Positions 1 to 6,528 are shown, counted from the stretch's first letter. The stretch: DNA of 6,889 bases from Flavobacteriales bacterium (GCA_011525065.1 WTIY01000182.1:1-6889); one strand, 5' to 3'. Notes: generated by a model from the sequence alone, not told the origin. Translations and numbers: made by a program.

Positions 1-1133
1 CCCATAAGGCTACCATAGGCTCTGAGTCTAAGGCAGCAGTGGCTGGAGGGATTACCAGTTTTATCGAAATGCCTAATACAGTTCCTCAGGCCACCACAAT
101 GGAAAAAGTTGAGCAGAAGTTTGCGATTGCATCCGAGAGTTCGTGGGCCAATTATTCATTCATGCTCGGGGGAACCAATGACAACCTAGAGGACTTGATT
201 CAGGTAGATCCCACAAAAGTCGCCGGCATTAAATTATTTTTAGGGTCCTCTACCGGTAACATGCTTGTTGACGACCCGGAAGTTTTGGCCGATATTTTCA
301 AAAAAACTAACATGGTGATTTCAGTTCATTGTGAAGATGAAGCGACCATAAAGAAGAATCTGCAGAAACAGAAGGAGATTTATGGAGACAACATTCCCAT
401 TGCGCTGCATCCAGTAATACGATCTGAAGAGGCCTGTTATTTGTCGAGTTCCAAAGCCATTGAATTGGCCAATAAGCAAGGGGCGCGTTTGCATGTATTT
501 CATCTTTCGACGGCAAAGGAAACCAAGTTGTTCAAAGCAGATCCAGATGTGACCAAAAAGAGCATAACCTCAGAGGTATGCATACATCACCTCTGGTTTT
601 GCGATGAAGATTACGATCGACTTGGGACTAAAATAAAGTGGAATCCAGCCGTAAAAAGTGCGGATGATCGATCAGGATTACGCCGTGCCCTGGCTGAGGA
701 CCGCATTGACGTGATCGCCACCGATCACGCGCCGCACACTAAGGAAGAAAAAGCCAATCCCTACACCAGCGCCCCTTCAGGAGGCCCATTGGTCCAACAT
801 GCCTTGGTGGCTCTGATTGAGCTTTACCATCAAGGGGTCTTATCTTTGGAGCAAATTGTCGAAAAGTTTGCGCATAATCCCGCTCGTTTGTTTGATGTAA
901 AAGATCGAGGTTTTGTTCGAACTGGTTATAAGGCAGATCTGGTTCTGGTTGATCTCAATGCTCCCTGGACGGTGAATCAATCCAATATTTTGTATCAATG
1001 TGGTTGGTCGCCTTTCGAAGGAAATGTTTTTCAAGCCAGGGTGATGCACACATTGGTCAACGGCCAACTCGTTTATACCGATGGTAAATTTCCACAGCGA
1101 ACCTTTGGTGAGCGTTTGACCTTTAATCGATAA
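1..1133 (+). CDS. pyrC: Dihydroorotase (5' end outside window)
   Basis: Cyclic amidohydrolase of the dihydroorotase family, which interconverts N-carbamoyl-aspartate and dihydroorotate in cytosolic de novo pyrimidine synthesis. The frame is open to the left edge: from base 3 it reads HKATIGSESKAA before a GTG at 39, so that GTG is internal and the true start, with the HxH metal motif, lies upstream. About 376 residues are present of an expected 420-450. Visible active-site elements are the lysine of GIKLFLGSSTG (codon at 231), the histidine of SVHCEDE (327), the histidine of HVFHLST (501), WNPAVKS (639-659) and the ATDHAPHT block with its catalytic aspartate (723). The C-terminal strand region (GYKADLVLVDL) is typical of the amidohydrolase superfamily. 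The DUF4296 gene follows after 8 bases, so they are probably cotranscribed. A related cyclic amidohydrolase (hydantoinase-like) is the alternative, but dihydroorotase is the usual role of this Bacteroidota type. Confidence 0.9.
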   Translation, partial: HKATIGSESKAAVAGGITSFIEMPNTVPQATTMEKVEQKFAIASESSWANYSFMLGGTNDNLEDLIQVDPTKVAGIKLFLGSSTGNMLVDDPEVLADIFKKTNMVISVHCEDEATIKKNLQKQKEIYGDNIPIALHPVIRSEEACYLSSSKAIELANKQGARLHVFHLSTAKETKLFKADPDVTKKSITSEVCIHHLWFCDEDYDRLGTKIKWNPAVKSADDRSGLRRALAEDRIDVIATDHAPHTKEEKANPYTSAPSGGPLVQHALVALIELYHQGVLSLEQIVEKFAHNPARLFDVKDRGFVRTGYKADLVLVDLNAPWTVNQSNILYQCGWSPFEGNVFQARVMHTLVNGQLVYTDGKFPQRTFGERLTFNR

Positions 1134-1141
1134 ATTATTGC

Positions 1142-1633
1142 ATGCACCACTTGAGGATCATCACGCTTGAATTTGCACCCAGAATCAGCCCCGTGTTTTG
1201 GACAGCGATGGTATGGATAGGGCTTATGGTTTTGGGCTGTCAAGAGGTCGTTCGACCCAAAATCCCCGAAAAAATAATTAAAGAAGAAGTGATGGTCGAC
1301 CTACTTGTCGATGCCTATTTGGGGAATGCTGCGCGCAGCAATAACAATCGTGTTTTGCGTTTAGGCGGAGTTCAGCTCGACTCTGTTCTTTATGCTCGAT
1401 ATGAGGTCGACAGTTTGCAATTTGCTGAAAATACGGCCTATTACTCGGCTCAAATTGATCCTTATTTGCGCATTCTTGAGCGTGTGGAGCAAAAACTATC
1501 CACAGTCAAAAAGTCCCTTGATTCTCTGGCTTTAATCGACGCTGAGCAGCAAAAGTTAGATAAAAAAGCGTATTTAGATTCGATAAATTTGAAGCGCTTA
1601 CCCAGGAGTTTGGTCCCCTCTATCAGTCAGTAA
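1142..1633 (+). CDS. DUF4296 family lipoprotein
   Basis: A 163-residue protein of unknown function that I recognise as the Bacteroidota DUF4296 family. A basic N-terminus (R5, R14) and a hydrophobic stretch (about 18-32) lead to a lipobox, VLGC, with Cys33 as the expected lipidation site, so the mature protein is probably anchored in the cell envelope. The DUF4296 core covers roughly residues 38-120: the IPEKII...MVDLLVDAYL stretch and the YxRYEVDSLQFAENTAYY block (84-101). The tail (about 105-150) is rich in charged and leucine residues and probably helical. The ATG at 1142 is chosen because it lies 8 bases after the dihydroorotase stop; an ATG at 1208 would leave a signal peptide of only about ten residues. 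From memory, DUF4296 genes often sit beside dihydroorotase and SDR epimerase genes in Bacteroidota. The 3' end overlaps the convergent epimerase gene by 11 bases. Confidence 0.82.
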   Translation: MHHLRIITLEFAPRISPVFWTAMVWIGLMVLGCQEVVRPKIPEKIIKEEVMVDLLVDAYLGNAARSNNNRVLRLGGVQLDSVLYARYEVDSLQFAENTAYYSAQIDPYLRILERVEQKLSTVKKSLDSLALIDAEQQKLDKKAYLDSINLKRLPRSLVPSISQ

Positions 1634-2630
1634 TGCGATAGGGCGCCCTGCTACACACGCGCTCAAGGGTTTGCTCTAAACCTGTGTAGCTCAACCCTGT
1701 TTCAGTTTGAACTGAGGCTCCGTTGTACTGATTCAATTCAAACATGGCGTGAATATAGGCTTTGGGCAGTTTTTGTGGACCTCTAGTGATTAAAGCCCGA
1801 ACGAAATCTAAATAGTGGGCTAGAAGACCAACCCACAAGGGCGTAGCCCACTTCGGTGTTCGTTTAACTCCGAGTGCAAGACCAATTTTGTTCAAGACCT
1901 CAAGATAGGTCATGTTGTGTCCGACCAGCGTATACGTGAGGTTGTATTTTGGTTGCTGCATTAGATGGATCGAAAAATTCACCACATCTTTTACATCGAC
2001 AAATCCAGTCCCCCCAGGGGGATACCATTTGGGTTGCGTGCTGACAAATTTGAGTAAAAAACCACTGCCACTGTGCCAATAACCCTCTCCTAAAATTACT
2101 CCAGGTCTCAAAATCAATACCTCAAGCCCCTCTTGAGCGCCACGCCATACTTCCAGTTCACCACCGTATTTAGTCAGGCCATAAGGATCTTTAAATTCTG
2201 GACTTCCAGTAGCCCCCTGATCCAATAGACCTACATTTTGACCCAAAGCGGCAATGCTACTGATGTAGCACAATCGCTTTACACCAGCAGCAAGACAACA
2301 GTTCACTACATTGGATGTTCCTGCTGTATTGGTTTGCTTCAGCTGGTCATATCGACGCCATTCAAAGTTGATGAATCCTGCCAAGTGATAGACTTGTTCG
2401 ACACCATTCAAGGCTTTACTCAAGGTGTATGCATCATTGATGTCTCCTTTTACCCAATCAATGAGCTCGAAATAAGATGGATCATTTGGAAAATAATAAT
2501 TGAAAACTTCTCGGACTTTTTGCAGTCTTTTCGGGTTTCTGTAATAGGCGCGAACATGCGTCTTATTTTCAACTAAACGCGCCAACAAATGAGCGCCTAA
2601 AAAACCAGAGGCTCCAGTAACAAATATCAT
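1623..2630 (-). CDS. NAD-dependent epimerase/dehydratase family protein (extended SDR)
   Basis: A 335-residue extended short-chain dehydrogenase/reductase with an N-terminal Rossmann fold. The glycine-rich dinucleotide motif TGASGFLG is at residues 5-12, GDIND with the adenine-contacting acidic residue at about 63-67, HLAG at 82-85, the catalytic serine in YISS at 124-125, and the YxxxK pair in YGLTK (Tyr150, Lys154). LRPGVILGEG and GTGFVDVKDV follow, as in NDP-sugar epimerase, dihydroflavonol reductase and 3-beta-HSD-like members. The substrate cannot be read from the sequence. The ATG at 2630 is preferred because the first beta strand starts directly after it, the family norm; an in-frame ATG at 2645 would add MYLRP. 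Neither has a clear Shine-Dalgarno sequence. The gene is divergent from tyrS and convergent with the DUF4296 gene. Confidence 0.88.
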   Translation of the reverse strand: MIFVTGASGFLGAHLLARLVENKTHVRAYYRNPKRLQKVREVFNYYFPNDPSYFELIDWVKGDINDAYTLSKALNGVEQVYHLAGFINFEWRRYDQLKQTNTAGTSNVVNCCLAAGVKRLCYISSIAALGQNVGLLDQGATGSPEFKDPYGLTKYGGELEVWRGAQEGLEVLILRPGVILGEGYWHSGSGFLLKFVSTQPKWYPPGGTGFVDVKDVVNFSIHLMQQPKYNLTYTLVGHNMTYLEVLNKIGLALGVKRTPKWATPLWVGLLAHYLDFVRALITRGPQKLPKAYIHAMFELNQYNGASVQTETGLSYTGLEQTLERVCSRAPYRITD

Positions 2631-2706
2631 GGGTCTAAGGTACATTTTTGCTAGAGATTCCTTTAAATATTCACCAGGGAAACTTTAGTTTTTTCACCGA
2701 GCCGAC

Positions 2707-2714
2707 TATCTTTG
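2707..2714 (+). promoter_or_regulatory. Bacteroidota -7 promoter box for tyrS
   Basis: TATCTTTG matches the Bacteroidota primary sigma factor consensus TAnnTTTG at every specified base. A weak -33 candidate, TTTA (2684-2687; consensus TTTG), lies 19 bases upstream, which is suitable spacing. Transcription would start around 2719-2722, leaving a leader of only about 10 bases before the tyrS ATG at 2730. This supports tyrS having its own promoter and supports the chosen start. No equally good box is visible on the opposite strand for the epimerase gene. Confidence 0.6.
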
Positions 2715-2729
2715 TAGAAAATCACTCTC

Positions 2730-4028
2730 ATGCTCCACAATTTTGTGCAAGAGCTTCAATGGCGTGGAATGATTCACGACTTGATGCCGGAAACCGAACA
2801 GCACCTGAATCAGTCCATGCGCTCAGCCTATGTTGGATTTGACCCGACGGCAGATTCATTGCACATCGGTAACTTGGTGCCCATAATGTTGCTGGCTCAT
2901 TTTCAAAGATGTGGACACCGACCTATAGCCTTGGTGGGCGGTGCGACAGGAATGATTGGTGACCCTTCAGGTAAATCGAGTGAACGCCAACTTTTGGATG
3001 AGGCTACCTTAAGGCACAATCAAGAATGCGTGCGTGAGCAATTGGCTCAATTCTTAGATTTCGACAGCGGAAAACCCAATCAGGGGGTTATGGTGAATAA
3101 TTATGATTGGATGAAATCCTTTACATTTTTGGATTTTATACGCGATGTTGGTAAGCACATTACGGTTAACTATATGATGGCCAAAGACTCCGTTAAAAAT
3201 AGAATTAAAGGAGAGGAAAGCGATGGAATGTCTTTTACTGAATTCACCTATCAGATGGTTCAGGGGTATGATTTTTTGCATTTATTCCGATCTCATGATT
3301 GCACCCTGCAAATGGGTGGCAGTGATCAATGGGGGAACATCACAACAGGAACAGAGCTCATCCGTCGCATTGGTCAGTCCAAAGGCTACGCTTTGACCTG
3401 TCCTTTGATCACAAAGAGTGACGGCAGTAAATTTGGCAAAAGTGAAGGGGGCAACATTTGGCTCGACGCCAAAAGGACCTCCGCGTATAAATTTTATCAG
3501 TACTGGCTAAACACCAGTGATCAAGATGCACAGTCCTACATAAAAATATTTACTTTTCTGGATCGTGAAACCATCGAGGGGCTAATCCAGGAGCACGAAC
3601 AGTCGCCACATCTGAGATTGCTCCAAAAGCGCTTGGCTCAGGAAATTACCCAAACGGTCCACGGCGAAGCTCAATACAACAACGCTGTTTTGGCCTCAGA
3701 AATCCTTTTTGGGAAAGCGACAGATCAGGAATTGAAACGACTGGATCGAGAAACCTTTTTAGAGGTGTTCGATGGGGTTCCTCAAGCCAAAATAAGCCGG
3801 AAAAAAATTGAAGATGGCCTAGGGATTGTGGACGCTCTGGTACAAGAGTCAAGCTTTTTAAAATCCAATGGAGAGGCCCGACGTGCCCTAGAACAAAATA
3901 GCATATCGGTTAATAAGACTCGTGTGGATCAAAGTTGTATCCTTCAAGAGAGTGACCTGATTGATGATCAATTCATCTTATTACAGCGTGGCAAAAAGAA
4001 TTACTGCCTGCTTAAGTGTGGCGATTAA
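2730..4028 (+). CDS. tyrS: Tyrosyl-tRNA synthetase
   Basis: Class I aminoacyl-tRNA synthetase that activates tyrosine with ATP and charges tRNA-Tyr in the cytosol. The 432 residues match the usual bacterial TyrS length (about 400-430). The class I HIGH element appears as HIGN (45-48) within YVGFDPTADSLHIGN. The tyrosine pocket residues Tyr34, Tyr174, Gln178 and Asp181 have the same spacing as in Geobacillus stearothermophilus TyrRS. QMGGSDQWGN is at 194-203, and the KMSKS-type loop is KFGKS (234-238). The C-terminal 65 or so residues (SSFLKSNGEARRALEQNSI...VNKTRV) form an S4-like RNA-binding domain. The ATG at 2730 places Tyr34 exactly where it is in the family and follows a good -7 box. All key residues are intact. 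It is a single gene, convergent with the DUF350 gene, with a 3-base gap between stop codons. Confidence 0.97.
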   Translation: MLHNFVQELQWRGMIHDLMPETEQHLNQSMRSAYVGFDPTADSLHIGNLVPIMLLAHFQRCGHRPIALVGGATGMIGDPSGKSSERQLLDEATLRHNQECVREQLAQFLDFDSGKPNQGVMVNNYDWMKSFTFLDFIRDVGKHITVNYMMAKDSVKNRIKGEESDGMSFTEFTYQMVQGYDFLHLFRSHDCTLQMGGSDQWGNITTGTELIRRIGQSKGYALTCPLITKSDGSKFGKSEGGNIWLDAKRTSAYKFYQYWLNTSDQDAQSYIKIFTFLDRETIEGLIQEHEQSPHLRLLQKRLAQEITQTVHGEAQYNNAVLASEILFGKATDQELKRLDRETFLEVFDGVPQAKISRKKIEDGLGIVDALVQESSFLKSNGEARRALEQNSISVNKTRVDQSCILQESDLIDDQFILLQRGKKNYCLLKCGD

Positions 4029-4031
4029 ATC

Positions 4032-4547
4032 CTACAAAAAGTAAGTCGCCTGAGGATAGGGCAGTAGAGCGCTGATTAAAACCGCAACGCTCTCCTTGAC
4101 AATTAAGGTAATGCTGATGATGGTTACTGAAACGATAATGGCCACCGCCAGATTATTTTTTTTGATTTCCTCGTATTCACGAATGCCCTTGGTCAATAGA
4201 GAAAATAGCCCAAAAACTGCGGTATTGATCAGTAAGGTAATCACAAATCCAATGGTCAGATACAAAGCAGAATATTGCACAATTGTTGTGTAATCAGGGT
4301 TTTCATTCTGCGTGGTCAAGACGCGTACCACTTGAGTGATTTGGGGCAAAATTTCGCTTAAAATCAAACCAATACTCAGCACCAAACCGGCGGTGAGTAC
4401 GGTAAATGCCATGTCCTTGCCACTGAGGTCATTTTGTTTAAAAAAAACACGTCTTAAAATGCCATAAGAGACGTAAATGACGCCAACACTTATCAGTAAG
4501 GAAAATATGATTTCGAATAAGGCCAGATAAAATAGGGGTGCGTTCAT
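4032..4547 (-). CDS. DUF350 family four-helix membrane protein
   Basis: A 171-residue integral inner-membrane protein that I assign to DUF350. Four hydrophobic segments are visible at about 8-30, 45-66, 87-117 and 131-161. The loop between segments three and four contains REYEEIKKNNLAVAI, resembling the DUF350 signature in which a glutamate-lysine-rich loop precedes (G/N)N-x-A-x-A at the start of a helix. Biochemical function is unknown; family members are known from envelope-stress and ATP-grasp peptide-ligase neighbourhoods in other bacteria, but no such partners lie in this window. The ATG at 4547 starts just before the first helix. The gene is 55 bases downstream of the transglutaminase-like gene on the same strand and is probably cotranscribed with it. 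The intervening DNA holds an imperfect direct repeat. Confidence 0.8.
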   Translation of the reverse strand: MNAPLFYLALFEIIFSLLISVGVIYVSYGILRRVFFKQNDLSGKDMAFTVLTAGLVLSIGLILSEILPQITQVVRVLTTQNENPDYTTIVQYSALYLTIGFVITLLINTAVFGLFSLLTKGIREYEEIKKNNLAVAIIVSVTIISITLIVKESVAVLISALLPYPQATYFL

Positions 4548-4567
4548 GGTTTCAGGGTTTAACGGAT

Positions 4568-4603
4568 ATTTAATCAGTTTTGTTGATCATTTAATGGGTT
4601 TTT
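4568..4603. repeat. Imperfect 15-base direct repeat, 21-base period
   Basis: Two copies of the pattern ATTTAATnnGTTTT occupy 4568-4582 and 4589-4603, identical at 12 of 15 positions and offset by 21 bases, close to two helical turns. They fill most of the 55-base gap between the transglutaminase-like and DUF350 genes, and the last base of the second copy touches the stop codon of the former. A tandem operator is possible, but in AT-rich spacer DNA chance is also plausible. Confidence 0.3.
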
Positions 4604-5478
4604 TAAAACTCTGGGGCACGGGTGAGTACGACATTCCAAAAGTTCATGTTGCCAATTTGTGGCGGCAAAGATCCCAAGGTATGGTTGGGGGCTGTGGTCT
4701 CCCAAACACGGTATTTTTTACCTCGAAATAATTTATACTGTCCAGAGGTAGGTAGATTGAGTCCCAATACCGAGTGCCGATAAACATCGCTATTGAGGAT
4801 GGCAACGTCGTAATTGAAGGCGCTGAGAACACTGAATAAAAATACGGTTCTGGTGTCACAATCGCCTTTGAGATTTTGCATGAACCCCAATGGAGTTTGG
4901 AGGCCAAAAGCTTGCTCCCCAATACAGCAGTCTGGGCATTCGCTTAAAAGTTCCCGCATCCATCCGTCATAAGCCTCGGCCTCTTGGCAAGGGTCTTGAA
5001 AAACCAAAGCATACGGAATGTTTTGAATACAAGTCACCACCATCTCAGCAAACGCATAAGGCGACATGGTATTCTGCTGGTAAATTTGATAAAAGGCGTC
5101 AAAAATTAAGTCCAAGCGGGGACTGTTTTCTTTAGCCATTTGGCTGTAGAGTTCACCCCAAAAATTCTCAAGCCCCTGAGGATTCATGACCTTGTGACTG
5201 TCAACCGCATCAACTACGTCCTGGTAACGTACGGTCAGATTGGTGCGGTATGATTGGCCATAGTTGTCTCTCCAGTTACGGCCATGACGATAAACCAGGA
5301 CACTGTCTTGGTCTTTTTCGAGCCAAACTTTTTGAGTTGAACTCGGAAGATCTGAATTACGACGCTCTGTATTACTGTGATGAATTTGCTGAATAATGAC
5401 GCGTAAAATCAACAGAGAAAGAACGATGAATCCCATGCGCGGCAACAATCCATAATGCTCTTTCTTAATTTTTCTCAC
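4603..5478 (-). CDS. Membrane-anchored transglutaminase-like protein
   Basis: A 291-residue protein with a basic N-terminus (MRKIKKEHYGLLPR), one membrane segment at about 15-33, and a large C-terminal part expected to lie in the periplasm. I read the C-terminal half as a transglutaminase/papain-like fold: IQNIPYAL (151-158) resembles the helix-strand lead-in of that fold, LKGDCDTRT supplies a nucleophile candidate Cys207, YRHSVLGL gives His235, and VWETTA gives Glu260 where the triad usually has Asp. The middle has a cysteine cluster (C164, C181, C184, C185). Whether it crosslinks, hydrolyses or transfers is not evident. It starts with GTG at 5478, overlapping the LuxE-like stop by four bases (GTGA), which implies translational coupling; an ATG at 5436 is possible but would remove the basic flank. 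The DUF350 gene follows. Confidence 0.72.
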   Translation of the reverse strand: MRKIKKEHYGLLPRMGFIVLSLLILRVIIQQIHHSNTERRNSDLPSSTQKVWLEKDQDSVLVYRHGRNWRDNYGQSYRTNLTVRYQDVVDAVDSHKVMNPQGLENFWGELYSQMAKENSPRLDLIFDAFYQIYQQNTMSPYAFAEMVVTCIQNIPYALVFQDPCQEAEAYDGWMRELLSECPDCCIGEQAFGLQTPLGFMQNLKGDCDTRTVFLFSVLSAFNYDVAILNSDVYRHSVLGLNLPTSGQYKLFRGKKYRVWETTAPNHTLGSLPPQIGNMNFWNVVLTRAPEF

Positions 5479-6470
5479 ACTTCAAGAAGTAAATTACATC
5501 CGCGAAGATCGCTGTGGTCAAATCGTCCCATTAAGGTAAATCCACCTGAATCATGAATCAAGCCTAAATCCTGTGTCGCGATAAACGCACATGAATACAG
5601 GTTAGCCAGGTCTATGATGTTTAATCCTCCTGTTCTGCCTTGAATTGTGGTCATTGGGTCTTCAGGGTCTCTGGTGGTGATGCGCATCCATTCAGGAGGG
5701 TGAAAAAGGCCATCTTTGGTAGCATAAGCTTGCGACATGAGCTCGGTCATGCCATATTCACTGTGAATCTGATCTAAACCAAAGGCCTCTTTGAGTTTTT
5801 TATGGAGGGCTGATTTTGTCCATTCGCTTCGTTTGCCCTTCATGCCTCCGGTTTCCATGATGATGGTCTCTGGATTGAGCTGCCAATCACCATATTCTGC
5901 TAAGTCAATCAATGCGTAAGAAACCCCCAGCAACAGTATTTTCTCCCCTTTATCACTGAGCTCGTGCATTAATTTGTGCAGCGCCCCTAATTCATTGAGG
6001 TAGAACCCACTTTTGGGATGCCCAGATTGCTCAATTAAGGATTGGGCCATATGGACCAAAGAGGAACCTGAACGTTCTAAATACGATGGCAAAAGGGCCA
6101 GAATAACGTATTGATCTATGGAGCCATAAACCCTTTGAAATCCCGTCGAAAAACACCGGGCGTAGAAGTCTAAATCTGGGATCCAATGCGTGCTGGGCTC
6201 ACTTGACGTGGTGCCACTGGAAATGAATTGCGTTTGGGCCGAGTAATCACGGTGCAATATCTTGTGGTTTTTAAAAAGACTTATGGGTAAAAAAGGGACT
6301 TCCGAAAGGACCGATACCGCAGTTGGATTTTTACCTAAAAAATCACAGTATTGACGGTATGGTGACACGTTCTGGTATTGTTCTTCGAACAAGGCCAAGG
6401 CCAGTGACTCAAACTCTTGTTGGGTTAAGGGTTGAAATATTCGGTCCTTGAGGTGTTCGATGAGGTTCAT
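5475..6470 (-). CDS. LuxE-like acyl-protein synthetase / acyl-activating enzyme
   Basis: A 331-residue member of the LuxE branch of the adenylate-forming ligases (ANL superfamily). LuxE of luminous bacteria activates a fatty acid with ATP and holds it on a cysteine for reduction; Bacteroidota homologues are of unknown substrate. Motifs include FISSGTTS (SSGTT at 84-88, the phosphate-binding loop), METGGMKGKR (205-214), SEYGMTEL (237-244, the A5-like adenine/Mg motif), TQDLGL with Asp301, and GRFDHSD near residue 316. A single cysteine, Cys325, lies six residues from the end in LRGCNLLLEV, matching the near-C-terminal acyl-accepting cysteine reported for LuxE. No luxC, luxD or luxAB is in the window. 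The ATG at 6470 is chosen; the frame can extend to a TTG at 6497, but a -7 box falls inside that extension. The transglutaminase-like gene overlaps its stop by four bases. Confidence 0.85.
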   Translation of the reverse strand: MNLIEHLKDRIFQPLTQQEFESLALALFEEQYQNVSPYRQYCDFLGKNPTAVSVLSEVPFLPISLFKNHKILHRDYSAQTQFISSGTTSSEPSTHWIPDLDFYARCFSTGFQRVYGSIDQYVILALLPSYLERSGSSLVHMAQSLIEQSGHPKSGFYLNELGALHKLMHELSDKGEKILLLGVSYALIDLAEYGDWQLNPETIIMETGGMKGKRSEWTKSALHKKLKEAFGLDQIHSEYGMTELMSQAYATKDGLFHPPEWMRITTRDPEDPMTTIQGRTGGLNIIDLANLYSCAFIATQDLGLIHDSGGFTLMGRFDHSDLRGCNLLLEV

Positions 6471-6473
6471 GCT

Positions 6474-6481
6474 CAAAAATA
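6474..6481 (-). promoter_or_regulatory. Bacteroidota -7 promoter box for the luxE-like gene
   Basis: Read on the minus strand this is TATTTTTG, matching TAnnTTTG at all specified bases. A TTTG that could act as the -33 element lies 23 bases upstream (6505-6508), at the long end of accepted spacing. The box ends three bases before the ATG at 6470, so the transcript would begin at or within a few bases of the start codon, giving a leaderless or nearly leaderless message, or translation would begin further in. Confidence 0.4.
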
Positions 6482-6528
6482 GCGAATATTGCGTCAAGTC
6501 CCTGCAAAAATTGCGCTCAGGAAATGGG

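Noticed and set aside
39..41. GTG as start of the dihydroorotase gene
   Set aside because: The frame is open to the left edge and the upstream codons encode family-typical residues (HKATIGSESKAA), so the gene is cut by the window.
2238..2576. 112-codon plus-strand frame inside the epimerase gene
   Set aside because: It lies antisense to a well-supported SDR coding region; the product looks like antisense translation and has no motif.
2648..2842. 64-codon plus-strand frame ahead of tyrS
   Set aside because: It overlaps the start of tyrS in another frame, spans its promoter, and its product has no recognisable feature.
4890..5135. 81-codon plus-strand frame inside the transglutaminase-like gene
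   Set aside because: It is antisense to a coding region with clear protein motifs and has no identifiable product.
5475..6470. Part of a bioluminescence (lux) operon
   Set aside because: No luxA, luxB, luxC or luxD is adjacent; LuxE-like ligases occur widely in non-luminous Bacteroidota.
6504..6514. Small hairpin GCAA-TTGC (loop AAA) after the T9SS gene as a terminator
   Set aside because: A four-pair stem with no following T-tract on the minus strand is too weak to call.
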